A stretch of DNA of 64,000 nt from Petroclostridium xylanilyticum (GCF_002252565.1 NZ_NPML01000002.1:124001-188000); one strand, 5' to 3'. Counted from the stretch's first letter, positions 8,354 to 17,374 are shown. Notes: generated by a model not told the origin, from the sequence alone. Translations and numbers: made by a program.

Positions 8354-9511
8354 ATGAAAATTGCTATATTTATCGTTTTATGCGTGGTACTTCTGCTCCT
8401 GACTGGTTGCTGGAACAACAGGGATTTGACGGAAATTAATATGGTTACTGCACTGGGGATAGACAAGTTGGAAGATGGGAAGGTGCTTGTGACTGTTCAG
8501 GTAGTAGAACCCGCCGCTATTCAATCAACGGCTTCAGGAAAAGGAAAAGGCGGAGGCGCACAGTCTAAACCTGTATTTGTTGAATCTTACGAAGGTGAAA
8601 CGGTTTTTGACGCTTTAAGAAGTATGCTGTCTATAGTTGATAATAGATTGTTTTTAAGTACAACTCAAGTTTTAATTATTGGAGAAAGGCTTGCAAAAGA
8701 AGGAATTACCGAAGTAATGGACTTTCTGCAGCGGGACCATGAGGTGGAATATGAAATGGATGTCCTCGTGGCAAGAGATGTCACACCAAAAGAAATTCTT
8801 GAAATGGAAACCGACATAGATCCCATACCAGCTGTGTACATAAAAAAAACAGTGGAAAACACGGTTTCACGGGCAAAAGTAAAGCGGACAATGCTGATAG
8901 ACTTAATAAAAGATATGGGAAACAGCGGTAGGCAGCTCGTCATCGGTCAGGTTGCAAAAGCAGGGGAAAAGGAGGTCAGGACGGAAGGTGCTGCAGTTTT
9001 CAGGGATGGAAAACTGGCAGGTTGGCTTGACCCATATGCAACACGAGGATATTTGTTCGCCACTGGCGAAGTGAAAAGCACTATTGTCAATATCCCTGCA
9101 GATAACGGTAAAATTTCCATGGAAGTAATACGGTCAAAAGGAAAAGTCAATGCAGAATTTGAAAATGGCGAACCAGCCATGTTAACTATCCAGGTGGGCC
9201 TTGAGGCAAATCTGGGAGAATACGAAGGGAAAGGGAAACTGGATTCGCCTGATGACTTGCACAAGTTGGAGGAAGTTTTAGTTGAGGAAGTAAAGAAAGA
9301 AATCAGAATGGCATTAGACCAGGCACAAAAGGATTATTCAAGCGACATCTTCGGTTTTGGCACACAGGTGCATAAATATCACCCGCATTACTGGAAAAAG
9401 GTAAAAGATGACTGGAATGAAATTTTCAGCAAACTGCCAGTGGACATTAAAGTGGATGCCAAAATAAGACGGACAGGGGTTATCAAAAGCCCGATGAAGA
9501 AGGGTGGATAA
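8354..9511 (+). CDS. gerKC: Spore germination receptor lipoprotein subunit C
   Basis: A GerC-type lipoprotein of 385 residues. The signal peptide ends in the lipobox LLTGC, with the lipidated cysteine at residue 19, followed by the family hallmark WNNRDLTEINMVTALGIDK. The mature protein lies outside the inner membrane of the spore and completes the germinant receptor. The C-terminal half ends with YWKKVKDDWNEIFSKLPVDI, typical of the family. I start it at 8354, which gives a compact signal peptide; a GTG at 8327 overlapping the gerKA stop is possible but would add nine polar residues ahead of it. Confidence 0.93.
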   Translation: MKIAIFIVLCVVLLLLTGCWNNRDLTEINMVTALGIDKLEDGKVLVTVQVVEPAAIQSTASGKGKGGGAQSKPVFVESYEGETVFDALRSMLSIVDNRLFLSTTQVLIIGERLAKEGITEVMDFLQRDHEVEYEMDVLVARDVTPKEILEMETDIDPIPAVYIKKTVENTVSRAKVKRTMLIDLIKDMGNSGRQLVIGQVAKAGEKEVRTEGAAVFRDGKLAGWLDPYATRGYLFATGEVKSTIVNIPADNGKISMEVIRSKGKVNAEFENGEPAMLTIQVGLEANLGEYEGKGKLDSPDDLHKLEEVLVEEVKKEIRMALDQAQKDYSSDIFGFGTQVHKYHPHYWKKVKDDWNEIFSKLPVDIKVDAKIRRTGVIKSPMKKGG

Positions 9512-9515
9512 AGCT

Positions 9516-9728
9516 ATGATAGTAATCCTGACAGTGTTTGCAGTTTTAGTCCTTTATGACCTACCCAGACTTATAAGGAGAAAAGAATCAATAAAAGTCA
9601 TTGCTATTTATGTTTCCCTGATGGCAGCAAGCCTGATTGTCAGCTTGCTCTTAGCAGCAAACAAAAGGCCTGCCAGCCCTGCTCAATGGATAAAATGGAT
9701 ATTGAAAATGATTGGAGTGGTAAAGTAA
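9516..9728 (+). CDS. Small membrane protein of the germination operon
   Basis: A 70-residue protein with two hydrophobic helices, roughly residues 1-17 and 28-48, joined by a basic loop (RLIRRKESIK), and a short tryptophan-containing tail. The start follows AAGGGTGG by nine bases, and its stop overlaps the gerKB start (TAATG). It therefore belongs to the germination operon. Some ger operons carry such small proteins, reported in Bacillus as fourth subunits that modulate receptor function, but I cannot assign this one to a named family. Confidence 0.7.
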   Translation: MIVILTVFAVLVLYDLPRLIRRKESIKVIAIYVSLMAASLIVSLLLAANKRPASPAQWIKWILKMIGVVK

Positions 9729-10813
9729 TGGAAAAATCCAGAATATCCAGCATACAATTATTCTTGCTTTTAATAGGTTTTCTTTTCGGGAGCACGGTGA
9801 TCTTAAACCCTGCATTGAGTGCAAAAAATGATGCATGGCTGGCCATCATCCTTGGAGGGGTGGGGGGGGCTTTGCTGATAGGGGTCTATGTGTCCATTGC
9901 ATTATTGAACCCTTCAAAAACGCTGGTGGAAATTTTAAGGGGCAGGTTTGGAAAGTTTATCGGGAATGCAGTTGCCATCCTGTACATATGGTACTTTATC
10001 CACCTGGCTTCTCTGGTGTTCAGGAACTTTGGGGAGTTTATAGTCACGGTGACATTTCCTGAAACCCCTATGGTAGTGGTTATTGGAATTTTTGCGGTCT
10101 TATTGGTTTACGGAGTAAACAGCGGGATAGAGGTTATGGGAAGGTTAAGTGAACTGTTTGTACCTATTATATCAATCATAGCCCTTATTATCAGCCTGTC
10201 GCTCATAACCACCCATGATTTCACAGCTTTCCTTCCTATACTGGAAAATGGCATGGCACCTGTATTAAATGCAGCTTTTATTTTTATCACATTTCCATTT
10301 GGAGAAACAATCGCATTTCTTATGCTGTTTCCACATTTGAACAAAAAAGGAAATCTGAAAAAGGTTTCAGCTTTATCGGTATTATTCATAGTTGCATTGA
10401 GCCTTTTGATTTTTATCAGAGATATAAGTGTATTGGGGAGTGATTTAATGTACAGAGCAACTTTTACGCCCCATTTAACATCACTACTTATTCCAGGTCT
10501 AAACGTAGAGCCGCTGGTTGATATCAACCTGCTGATAGGGGGTGGGACAAAGATTTCCGTCTGTATATATGCAGCGGTAAAGGCTTTAAGCCAGGTGTTG
10601 GGAATCGGTGACTGTAGGAAATTGTCTACAGCAATAACAACCTTTTGTGTGGTACTTTCAATATGGATATACGAAAATGTGCTTGAAATGCTTAGCTGGG
10701 CTGAAAAGGTCTGGCCTTACTATTCTATTCCCTTCCAGATAATAATCCCTTTGATACTCTTGGCTTTATCGCTGAAGAAGGAAAAAAGGCGCAGGATAGT
10801 AAGTAAGACCTAA
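9728..10813 (+). CDS. gerKB: Spore germination receptor subunit B
   Basis: A protein of about 361 residues with roughly ten membrane helices, in the GerB branch of the amino acid-polyamine-organocation transporter superfamily. It is the membrane subunit implicated in germinant recognition. Characteristic sequence includes ISSIQLFLLLIGFLFGS at the N-terminus, an NPAL-type motif in the first helix pair and FPFGETIAFLMLFPH in the middle. The ATG overlaps the stop of the preceding small gene. The operon ends here; about 670 bases of mostly relic DNA follow. Confidence 0.92.
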   Translation: MEKSRISSIQLFLLLIGFLFGSTVILNPALSAKNDAWLAIILGGVGGALLIGVYVSIALLNPSKTLVEILRGRFGKFIGNAVAILYIWYFIHLASLVFRNFGEFIVTVTFPETPMVVVIGIFAVLLVYGVNSGIEVMGRLSELFVPIISIIALIISLSLITTHDFTAFLPILENGMAPVLNAAFIFITFPFGETIAFLMLFPHLNKKGNLKKVSALSVLFIVALSLLIFIRDISVLGSDLMYRATFTPHLTSLLIPGLNVEPLVDINLLIGGGTKISVCIYAAVKALSQVLGIGDCRKLSTAITTFCVVLSIWIYENVLEMLSWAEKVWPYYSIPFQIIIPLILLALSLKKEKRRRIVSKT

Positions 10814-11024
10814 AAGTTGTTCAATTATAAAAGAAGCGCGAAAACCATTAACGAGAGCTTTTTGAAATTTACGAGACAGATTGGTACTGTAGTAGAGGAA
10901 ATAGCAAGCCAGTTGGAACAGTTGGAAGAAAGCAACAGGACACGTGGTGCAGGTTTCACAGGGAAACATATCTTCTACCGGAACGGGTAGCTTATGCAGC
11001 CCAGCAGAACTCAAATTTATATAT

Positions 11025-11123
11025 ATTAGCAGTATTAGAGCCAGTAAAAAGAATGTAGAGGAGATTGCAACATTTGGTCGAAAGCGTTGGAAAATTGAAA
11101 ATGAAGGGTTTGCAGTTATATGA
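11025..11123 (+). pseudogene. Transposase C-terminal remnant
   Basis: A short open stretch reads ISSIRASKKNVEEIATFGRKRWKIENEGFAVI before a stop. The core RKRWKIENEGF resembles the 'R-W-x-I-E-N-E-G-F' motif of DDE transposases near their last catalytic glutamate. Nothing else of the element is recognisable. The preceding 200 bases also hold an open stretch (NESFLKFTRQIGTVVEEIA) that may be a chemoreceptor-like relic. No intact gene is seen from 10814 to 11484. Confidence 0.5.
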
Positions 11124-11323
11124 AAGGGGCGTGATTTGCAAGATTTTTTTTTCACAATTTCAAAAATTCATATCAGGAAATTTGGTGTACTCTTGCTAGC
11201 AAAAAACAGAAAAAACAAAATGTAATAAATATGAAAATATTTAAATTATAGTTATTCAATTTTAGCTTAGAAGGGCATTATAAGAAAAATTTACTCTTCA
11301 TAGCTGTTATATTATCGACCTGG

Positions 11324-11352
11324 TTGACAGGGCAGTGTTTTTGTGCTATTTT
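11324..11352 (+). promoter_or_regulatory. Candidate promoter for the fmdE-transporter operon
   Basis: TTGACA, a 17-base spacer and TATTTT form a plausible sigma-A promoter. It would give a leader of about 125 bases that contains the strong terminator hairpin at 11418-11463 before the first gene. Confidence 0.45.
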
Positions 11353-11417
11353 ATATTTAGGAAATTAAAACCAAGAAGGTTTTAGAAAAATATAGATTTT
11401 TATTTAAACAATAACGG

Positions 11418-11463
11418 AACCACGAAGGGATGCTGTAAGGAACAGCTCTTTTTGTGGTTTTTT
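11418..11463 (+). terminator. Strong terminator hairpin in the fmdE leader, possible attenuator
   Basis: AACCAC...GCTGT pairs with ACAGC...GTGGTT along almost its whole length, with G-T pairs and one bulged T, closed by an AAGGA loop and followed by six T. It lies 21 bases before the fmdE start, between a candidate promoter and the gene, so it may switch the operon. A smaller hairpin, AAAACC/GGTTTT, lies upstream near 11368. Confidence 0.75.
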
Positions 11464-11484
11464 AATTTTCTAAGGAGGATCAGA

Positions 11485-12009
11485 ATGGATAAGGAATTAT
11501 GGAAAAAATCAGTTGAATTTCACGGACATGAGTGTCCCGGACTTGCTATAGGCTTCAAGGCCTGTGAAGCAGCTATGGAAAAGATGGGGATTAAATTTTC
11601 ATCCGATGAAGAAACTGTTTGCGTCACTGAAAACGATGCATGCGGTGTGGATGCAGTCCAGGTTATCACAGGTTGTACTTTTGGAAAAGGAAACCTGATA
11701 TACAGGGGTACGGGTAAAATGGCTTTCAGCTTTTTCAACCGGACTAGCGGCGAAAGCCTCCGGATGATTTTGAAGCCCTTTAAGGGCGAAATGGACCGCA
11801 AACAGCGACAGGAGTATATATTAAACTCACCGGTCGAGGATATTTTTGATTTTAAGAAGCCGCCCTTTGAAATACCGGAAAAGGCAAGACTGTTTACCAC
11901 CATTGTGTGTGAAAGCTGCGGAGAGGGCGCTCCCGAACACAAAATTAGAATCAGTGAAGGTAAAAAAGTCTGCCTTGACTGCTTCAAGGACTATTCGAGA
12001 GGTTGGTAG
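11485..12009 (+). CDS. FmdE-domain protein with C-terminal zinc ribbon
   Basis: A 174-residue soluble protein. The N-terminal FmdE domain has the signature HGHECPGLAIGFKA (residues 13-26), a second motif ENDACGVDAVQVITGCTFGKG, and a C-terminal ribbon with CESC and CLDC cysteine pairs. The family is named after a gene in a molybdenum formylmethanofuran dehydrogenase operon; its biochemical role is not settled, though metal or cofactor handling is commonly suggested. AAGGAGG precedes the start. It is the first gene of an apparent operon with a complete nickel/oligopeptide-type ABC transporter, which supports a link to metal or metallophore uptake. Confidence 0.85.
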   Translation: MDKELWKKSVEFHGHECPGLAIGFKACEAAMEKMGIKFSSDEETVCVTENDACGVDAVQVITGCTFGKGNLIYRGTGKMAFSFFNRTSGESLRMILKPFKGEMDRKQRQEYILNSPVEDIFDFKKPPFEIPEKARLFTTIVCESCGEGAPEHKIRISEGKKVCLDCFKDYSRGW

Positions 12010-12030
12010 GAAAGAGACAGGAGTGGAAAG

Positions 12031-13608
12031 ATGTTTTGGAGAGTTAAAAACATAATTATTGCAATAGTATTGGCAGGTTTAATGCTGACAGGGATTGCAG
12101 GATGCAGCAATTCTGAACGGACAGTTAATAAAGATAATGAGTCGAGTAAGCCAGTCGTTATTAGTCTTGAGGGAGGAGACTGGGGGTATCCGACACCGTT
12201 TAGTCATTACTCGAGAGGGCCTGGAGTATTTAAAATGACATTAATATTCGACAGCCTGCTTGAAAGAGGAGAAAAAGGATATATACCATGGCTTGCGGAG
12301 AAATGGGATATTTCCAAGGATGGACTGGAATATACGTTTACGCTTAAGGGAAATGTTAAATGGCATGACGGGGAGCCGATGACAGCAGAGGATGTAAAAT
12401 TCTCATTCGAGTATTTTGCAAAGCATCCTCCGGTATCAAACGACCTGACGGTTGACGGAAAAAGCTTTATAAAATCGGTGGAAGCGGTGGATGCAAAAAC
12501 GGTACGCATCAAGGTGGAAAAACCGCTGGCGATAATACTGGGGAAAATAGGAAATACAAGGATTATTCCTAAGCATATCTGGGAGAAGGTAGACGACCCT
12601 CGGAAATTCAATACGCCTGAGGCTGTAATAGGCACAGGGCCGTTTGTGCTTAAGGATTACAGCAAAGAACAGGGTGCATATAAATACGAGGCCTTTAAGG
12701 ATTTCTGGGGGCCGAAGCCAAAGGTAGACATACTTCAATTTATTCCGGTCAGCGACAGCGTACTTGCCTTTGACAAAGGAGAAATCGACCTTACGGGAAT
12801 TACACCCGACATTCTTTCAAAGTATGAGGGAAACAGGGAATATAAGGTGATGAAAAACCCGGCCTTCTGGGGTTACCGCCTGATTTTCAACATGGAGAAA
12901 AGGGCTGAATTGAAGGATAAGGAAATCCGCCAGGCCTTTGCCTATGCAATAGATAAAAACGAGCTTGTGGAAAAGGTGGCAAGGAAAGCGGCTGTGCCGG
13001 GAAGCGCCGGATATCTGCCGGTGGACCATATCTGGTACAACAAGGGTGTTAAAAACTACCAATTCAATATCGACAAAGCAAAGGCTTTATTGAAGGGACG
13101 GAAGCTGTCATTTAATCTTCTGACCGGAAATTCAAATGCTGAAATAAGAATAGCGGAGCTTTTAAAAATCAGTCTTGCAAAAGTCGGAATAGAAATCAAC
13201 GTGAAGAGCGTAGATATGAAAACGCGGGATGCCGCTGTCAAGAAAGGAGATTATGAAATTGTTTTGAATGGCCATGGCGGATGGGGCGGTGATGCCGACC
13301 TTTTGAGGACCATGTATGCAAAAGAAAAGACGTCCAACCAGAGCCCTTCGGCGGATGGGATACCGGGATACAGCAATGAGCAGATAAATGGGCTTTGCAG
13401 GCTCCAATTGCAGGAGATGGACCAGAGCAAAAGAAAAGATATAATATTCAAGCTTCAGGAGCTTATCGCTGAAGAAATTCCTCAAATCCCATTGTACAAT
13501 ACAACCGGGTACATTGTTTACAGACCTTCTAAATACGATGGGTGGAAGTATATGTTCGACCATCATGAAGTAACCCACAACAAACTGTCCTACCTGGATG
13601 TGAAGTAA
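12031..13608 (+). CDS. ABC transporter substrate-binding lipoprotein, family 5 (nickel/peptide)
   Basis: A 525-residue extracytoplasmic binding protein of the SBP_bac_5 class. The signal peptide ends in LTGIAGC with the lipidated cysteine at residue 25. Family motifs include KDGLEYTFTLKGNVKWHDG, MTAEDVKFSFEYF, GTGPFVLKDY and RQAFAYAIDKNELV. Proteins of this class bind di- and oligopeptides, nickel complexes or oligosaccharides, and sequence alone does not decide which. It sits 21 bases after the FmdE gene and directly before two permeases and a double ATPase, forming a complete importer. Confidence 0.92.
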   Translation: MFWRVKNIIIAIVLAGLMLTGIAGCSNSERTVNKDNESSKPVVISLEGGDWGYPTPFSHYSRGPGVFKMTLIFDSLLERGEKGYIPWLAEKWDISKDGLEYTFTLKGNVKWHDGEPMTAEDVKFSFEYFAKHPPVSNDLTVDGKSFIKSVEAVDAKTVRIKVEKPLAIILGKIGNTRIIPKHIWEKVDDPRKFNTPEAVIGTGPFVLKDYSKEQGAYKYEAFKDFWGPKPKVDILQFIPVSDSVLAFDKGEIDLTGITPDILSKYEGNREYKVMKNPAFWGYRLIFNMEKRAELKDKEIRQAFAYAIDKNELVEKVARKAAVPGSAGYLPVDHIWYNKGVKNYQFNIDKAKALLKGRKLSFNLLTGNSNAEIRIAELLKISLAKVGIEINVKSVDMKTRDAAVKKGDYEIVLNGHGGWGGDADLLRTMYAKEKTSNQSPSADGIPGYSNEQINGLCRLQLQEMDQSKRKDIIFKLQELIAEEIPQIPLYNTTGYIVYRPSKYDGWKYMFDHHEVTHNKLSYLDVK

Positions 13609-13612
13609 AGAA

Positions 13613-14590
13613 ATGGGAAAAGGATTACTGAAAAAAGCCTCCGAGTATCTCATAACTTTTTTTATCATAATAACGTTGAACTTTTTTATCCCCAGACTAA
13701 TGCCCGGGGACCCTTTCACGTTTTTATCATCAGCAGAAGGACAGATTACTGTAACCTATACTGAGGAACAAATAAACAAATACAAGGCTTATTACGGACT
13801 TGACAAGCCATTGCTTGTCCAATACGCAAGTTATATCACAAACCTTTTTAAAGGCAATCTAGGTTACAGTATTTACTATAATGACAGCGTGGTTAGAATT
13901 ATTGGCAAAAGAATACCATGGACAGTATCCATTGTTATTGCATCTATTATATTAAGCTGCCTGGTGGGCACAATACTTGGAAGCTGGTCGGCGTGGCATC
14001 GGAACGGAATACCTGACAAGGTTATTTATGCTGTAATGATTCCTATATCAGAAATACCTTCTTTTTTAATAGGAATTTTGTTTCTTTTCATACTTGCCGC
14101 AAAGCTGGGAATATTCCCTCTTTCAGGCGGTATGAGTACATTTGCAAAGTATAACAACTCTGCTGAAAAGGCAATGGATATTATCCATCATGCTGTTTTA
14201 CCTGTACTGACATTATCAATGACCCGGTTGGGAGAATTCTATCTGCTGTCACGCAACAGCATGGTTTCGGTGCTGTCTAAGGATTATATAAGAACGGCAA
14301 AAGCAAAGGGACTGAACAAGGTGCGCATTATATTCCGGCATGCGCTTAAAAATGCAATGCTGCCCATTGTAACAAGGGTATTTTTATCTCTTGGGGCTGT
14401 TTTTGGAGGGGCTATTCTGGTAGAAAATGTATTCAGCTATCCGGGACTAGGGAGGTTGATGAGGGAAGCAGTCATGGTAAGGGATTATGTATTAATCCAG
14501 GGAATATTTATTTTTATGGCAATTATGGTTCTGACCATGAATCTATTGGCAGATATCTTATACGTAAAATTAGACCCTAGGGTGAGTTGA
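13613..14590 (+). CDS. ABC transporter permease, DppB/NikB type
   Basis: A 325-residue inner-membrane permease. The N-terminal helix is followed by the family motif NFFIPRLMPGDPF, a periplasmic loop with YYGLDKPLLVQYASYI, and five more helices. The coupling motif TAKAKGLNKVRIIFRHALKN binds the ATPase. It starts five bases after the binding-protein gene and is followed without a gap by the second permease. Homologues form a heterodimer with the DppC/NikC partner. Confidence 0.92.
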   Translation: MGKGLLKKASEYLITFFIIITLNFFIPRLMPGDPFTFLSSAEGQITVTYTEEQINKYKAYYGLDKPLLVQYASYITNLFKGNLGYSIYYNDSVVRIIGKRIPWTVSIVIASIILSCLVGTILGSWSAWHRNGIPDKVIYAVMIPISEIPSFLIGILFLFILAAKLGIFPLSGGMSTFAKYNNSAEKAMDIIHHAVLPVLTLSMTRLGEFYLLSRNSMVSVLSKDYIRTAKAKGLNKVRIIFRHALKNAMLPIVTRVFLSLGAVFGGAILVENVFSYPGLGRLMREAVMVRDYVLIQGIFIFMAIMVLTMNLLADILYVKLDPRVS

Positions 14591-15487
14591 ATGGAGCATA
14601 TAAAATATAAAAGGGGACATTCCTCAGATATACAGAGGGGGACTTCCTGTAAAGGTGTGTCCAATAACATTATTAAAAAATTTTCTATCACTGGCAAAAT
14701 AGGTATAACAATTGTTTTTCTTTTTTTATTGATAGGAATATTTTCAAATTGTATATCCTTACATCCATATAACGCACCTTCAGGAAGCTCTCTAGAGTCT
14801 CCAAGCTTAGTACACTGGCTGGGTACCGATGATTTGGGAATTGATTTGTGGGCTCAAATCTGCTTTGGTGCAAGAGTCAGCATTATGGTGGGGTTTGGAA
14901 CAGCTTTGCTGGCAGGGCTCGGAGGGAGTCTTATAGGCATATTTTCAGGATATTTTGGCGGTTTGACGGATAAAGTTATTATGAGGCTTACCGATATGAT
15001 GATTGTGCTCCCTGATTTGCCCGTGCTGATTGTACTGGGAGCATTTTTCGGGCCAAGTGTCAGAAATATTATAATTGTCCTGGCCCTGTTTTCCTGGACG
15101 ATTCCGGCAAGAATCGTCCGGTCAAAGGTCATTTCTGTAAAAGAAGAAAAGTATGTAACGGCGGCAAAAAGCTACGGAGCTAACTTTTGGCATCTGACAA
15201 TAAGGCATTTTCTGCCAAACATACTTCCCATTGTCATGGTAAATGTAATCCGGCTTGTAAGCAGAGCTATTGTGGCAGAAGCAGGGCTGGCTTTTTTGGG
15301 ACTTGGAGACCCTACCTCAAAAAGCTGGGGACTGGTTTTAAACCATGCCATCAATTTCAGAGGGATATACTTTACCGACTACTGGAAATGGTGGGTGGTC
15401 AGTCCTATTGCTGCAATTACGTTTTTGGTTACTGCCACGGCATTTATCGGCAGGGATGTTGAAAAAATAGTCAATTCAAAGATATGA
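14591..15487 (+). CDS. ABC transporter permease, DppC/NikC type
   Basis: A 298-residue permease whose start immediately follows the stop of the first permease, with GGGTGAG as ribosome binding site. It has the N-terminal cytoplasmic extension and first helix typical of the C partner, the motif WLGTDDLGIDLWAQICFGARVS and the ATPase-contact loop VTAAKSYGANFWHLTIRHFLPN. Its GLAFLGLGDP segment matches DppC/NikC/GsiD proteins. It should form the membrane channel with the preceding gene. Confidence 0.92.
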   Translation: MEHIKYKRGHSSDIQRGTSCKGVSNNIIKKFSITGKIGITIVFLFLLIGIFSNCISLHPYNAPSGSSLESPSLVHWLGTDDLGIDLWAQICFGARVSIMVGFGTALLAGLGGSLIGIFSGYFGGLTDKVIMRLTDMMIVLPDLPVLIVLGAFFGPSVRNIIIVLALFSWTIPARIVRSKVISVKEEKYVTAAKSYGANFWHLTIRHFLPNILPIVMVNVIRLVSRAIVAEAGLAFLGLGDPTSKSWGLVLNHAINFRGIYFTDYWKWWVVSPIAAITFLVTATAFIGRDVEKIVNSKI

Positions 15488-15498
15488 CGAGGTGGATG

Positions 15499-17199
15499 AT
15501 GGAAAATACAATACTTAGGGTGGAGAATCTTTCAGTGTGCTACAATACGGATAAGAACGGAACTCCGGTTGTAAACGATATTAGCTTCAATCTGGAAAGG
15601 GGCGGCAGTCTCGGAGTCATCGGCGAATCGGGCAGTGGAAAAACTTCTCTTGCCATGGCTATGATGGGGCTTTTAAAGAAACCGGCCACAGTAACAGGGC
15701 AAATCCACTATGGGGATACCGATTTGAACAGGCTTTCGGAAAAGGAACGGAACTGTTACCGCTGGGGGAAGATTGCCATTGTATTTCAAAACAGTCTGGA
15801 TGTGTTAAACCCCGTCTTGACGGTATATGAGCAAATATCGGAGTGCATACATCAGCATACCGGGCTTAAATCTCAGGAAGCATATAAAAGAGTTGTCCGG
15901 CTGCTTGAAATGGTGGGGCTTGAGCCTTCATGGAGCAGCTATTATCCTCATCAGCTTTCCGGAGGCATGCGGCAGAGGGTATTGATTGCAATGGCGTTGT
16001 CCTGCCAACCGGAGGTTTTAATTGTGGATGAACCTACTACCGCGTTGGATGTGGTTGCAAAAGATGAGATTATTAAACTCTTGTTAAGGCTTTACAAGGA
16101 AAGAAAATTTGCTTTGATGGTTGTGTCTCATGAAATGCAGGTTATAGCAAGGCTTACTTCCAGAATAATAGTGATGTATTCCGGCCATATTGTCGAAGAA
16201 GGTTTTACAAAGGACGTTTTGAAGAACCCTATGCACCCTTATACAAGGGGATTGATTCATGCATCCCCGACGATAAATCCCTACCGCGACCTGTGGGGCA
16301 TACCGGGGGAAAAGGGTAATAGCAGCACAGGACAATGTCCGTTTTATAACCGCTGCAATCAAAAGGTGGAGCAATGCAGGACAAAAGTGCCGCAGCTTGA
16401 GTATGTCTCGGTTGAAAGGAGGGTTGCCTGCAACCGGAAAGGCATCGTTACTCTCCTTCGTGGAGAAGGCCTACATAAAAGCTTTGAATTTAAAGGTAAG
16501 ACAGTCAAGGCATGCGAAAGCTGCGACATTGAAATCCGTTCAGGGGAAGTAGTGGTGTTGATCGGAGAATCGGGCTCTGGTAAAACCACTCTTGCCGGTA
16601 TCCTGTCGGGAATATTGCCGGCAGATAAAGGTGAAGTATTGTTTGAAGGAGAGAAGGTTCAAGGAAATAGTGCTACATGTCGTAAAAACGGAATACAAAT
16701 TGTTTTTCAGGACCCGTTCTCGGCTACCAATGAGCATTTGACCATCAGACAGGTGATCAGTGAACCTCTGGATATATTAAAGCTTGGTACAAAGGTGGAA
16801 CGAGCGGAAAAAGTAAAACAGGCATTGAAAGATGTTCAACTTCCCTTTGATGATGAGTTTATTGCAAGAAAATGCTATAGCTTAAGCGGAGGACAGAGGC
16901 AGAGGGTGGCTCTTGCAAGGAGTCTTGTCATGGAGCCGAAGCTTCTGATTGCCGATGAAATCAGTTCGATGCTGGACCCTTCTACGCAGGCCAATGTATT
17001 GAGGCTTTTAAAGGGCTTGCAGAATACAAAAGGCTTTGCCATGCTGTATATCACCCATGATCTTGCGTTGGCTCAAAAGATAGCCGACAGGGTGTATGTA
17101 ATGTATAAAGGGAAAATTATCGAATATGGGCATGCGGCTGATATCTTTGAATCGCCAAAAGAAAGTTATACCAGCAAACTGGTACAGATGATAACTTGA
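15499..17199 (+). CDS. Fused two-domain ABC ATPase for nickel/oligopeptide-type import
   Basis: A protein of about 566 residues joining the D and F ATPases that are separate in Dpp/Nik/Opp systems. Domain 1 has GESGSGKTS (Walker A), LSGGMRQRV (signature) and VLIVDEPTTALD (Walker B). A cysteine-containing linker, CPFYNRC, is typical of the C-terminus of DppD/OppD ATPases. Domain 2 has GESGSGKTT, LSGGQRQRV and LLIADEISSMLD. Both nucleotide sites look functional. It overlaps the upstream permease end; the ATG at 15499 sits behind GAGGTGG. It completes an importer with the three genes before it. Confidence 0.93.
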   Translation: MENTILRVENLSVCYNTDKNGTPVVNDISFNLERGGSLGVIGESGSGKTSLAMAMMGLLKKPATVTGQIHYGDTDLNRLSEKERNCYRWGKIAIVFQNSLDVLNPVLTVYEQISECIHQHTGLKSQEAYKRVVRLLEMVGLEPSWSSYYPHQLSGGMRQRVLIAMALSCQPEVLIVDEPTTALDVVAKDEIIKLLLRLYKERKFALMVVSHEMQVIARLTSRIIVMYSGHIVEEGFTKDVLKNPMHPYTRGLIHASPTINPYRDLWGIPGEKGNSSTGQCPFYNRCNQKVEQCRTKVPQLEYVSVERRVACNRKGIVTLLRGEGLHKSFEFKGKTVKACESCDIEIRSGEVVVLIGESGSGKTTLAGILSGILPADKGEVLFEGEKVQGNSATCRKNGIQIVFQDPFSATNEHLTIRQVISEPLDILKLGTKVERAEKVKQALKDVQLPFDDEFIARKCYSLSGGQRQRVALARSLVMEPKLLIADEISSMLDPSTQANVLRLLKGLQNTKGFAMLYITHDLALAQKIADRVYVMYKGKIIEYGHAADIFESPKESYTSKLVQMIT

Positions 17200-17217
17200 T
17201 TGAAAGAAGGTGCTTGA

Positions 17218-17374
17218 ATGAAGACTGTTTTGATTACCGGAGCGTCAAAAGGAAAATGTATTTAAGTCTATTGATGACGCAGTTCCCATCTATACTGCTG
17301 CTGATAGAGTAAGAAAGAAGTTTGTGGGTGATGATGTCCATTTAAGAGGTTTGATTGAATATACAATTGTTTGA
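17218..17374 (+). pseudogene. Fusion scar: SDR start joined to a HydE-like fragment
   Basis: An ATG at 17218 opens MKTVLITGASKGKCI and stops after 15 residues; this is the first strand and glycine-rich loop of a short-chain dehydrogenase. From 17258, in another frame, sequence reads TAADRVRKKFVGDDVHLRGLIEY. That resembles the segment just before the radical-SAM cysteines of the [FeFe]-hydrogenase maturase HydE ('AADxVRxxYVGxxVHLRGLIEFSNYC'). Both pieces stop before any catalytic residue. The stretch to 17500 holds further open debris that I cannot assign. Confidence 0.6.
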
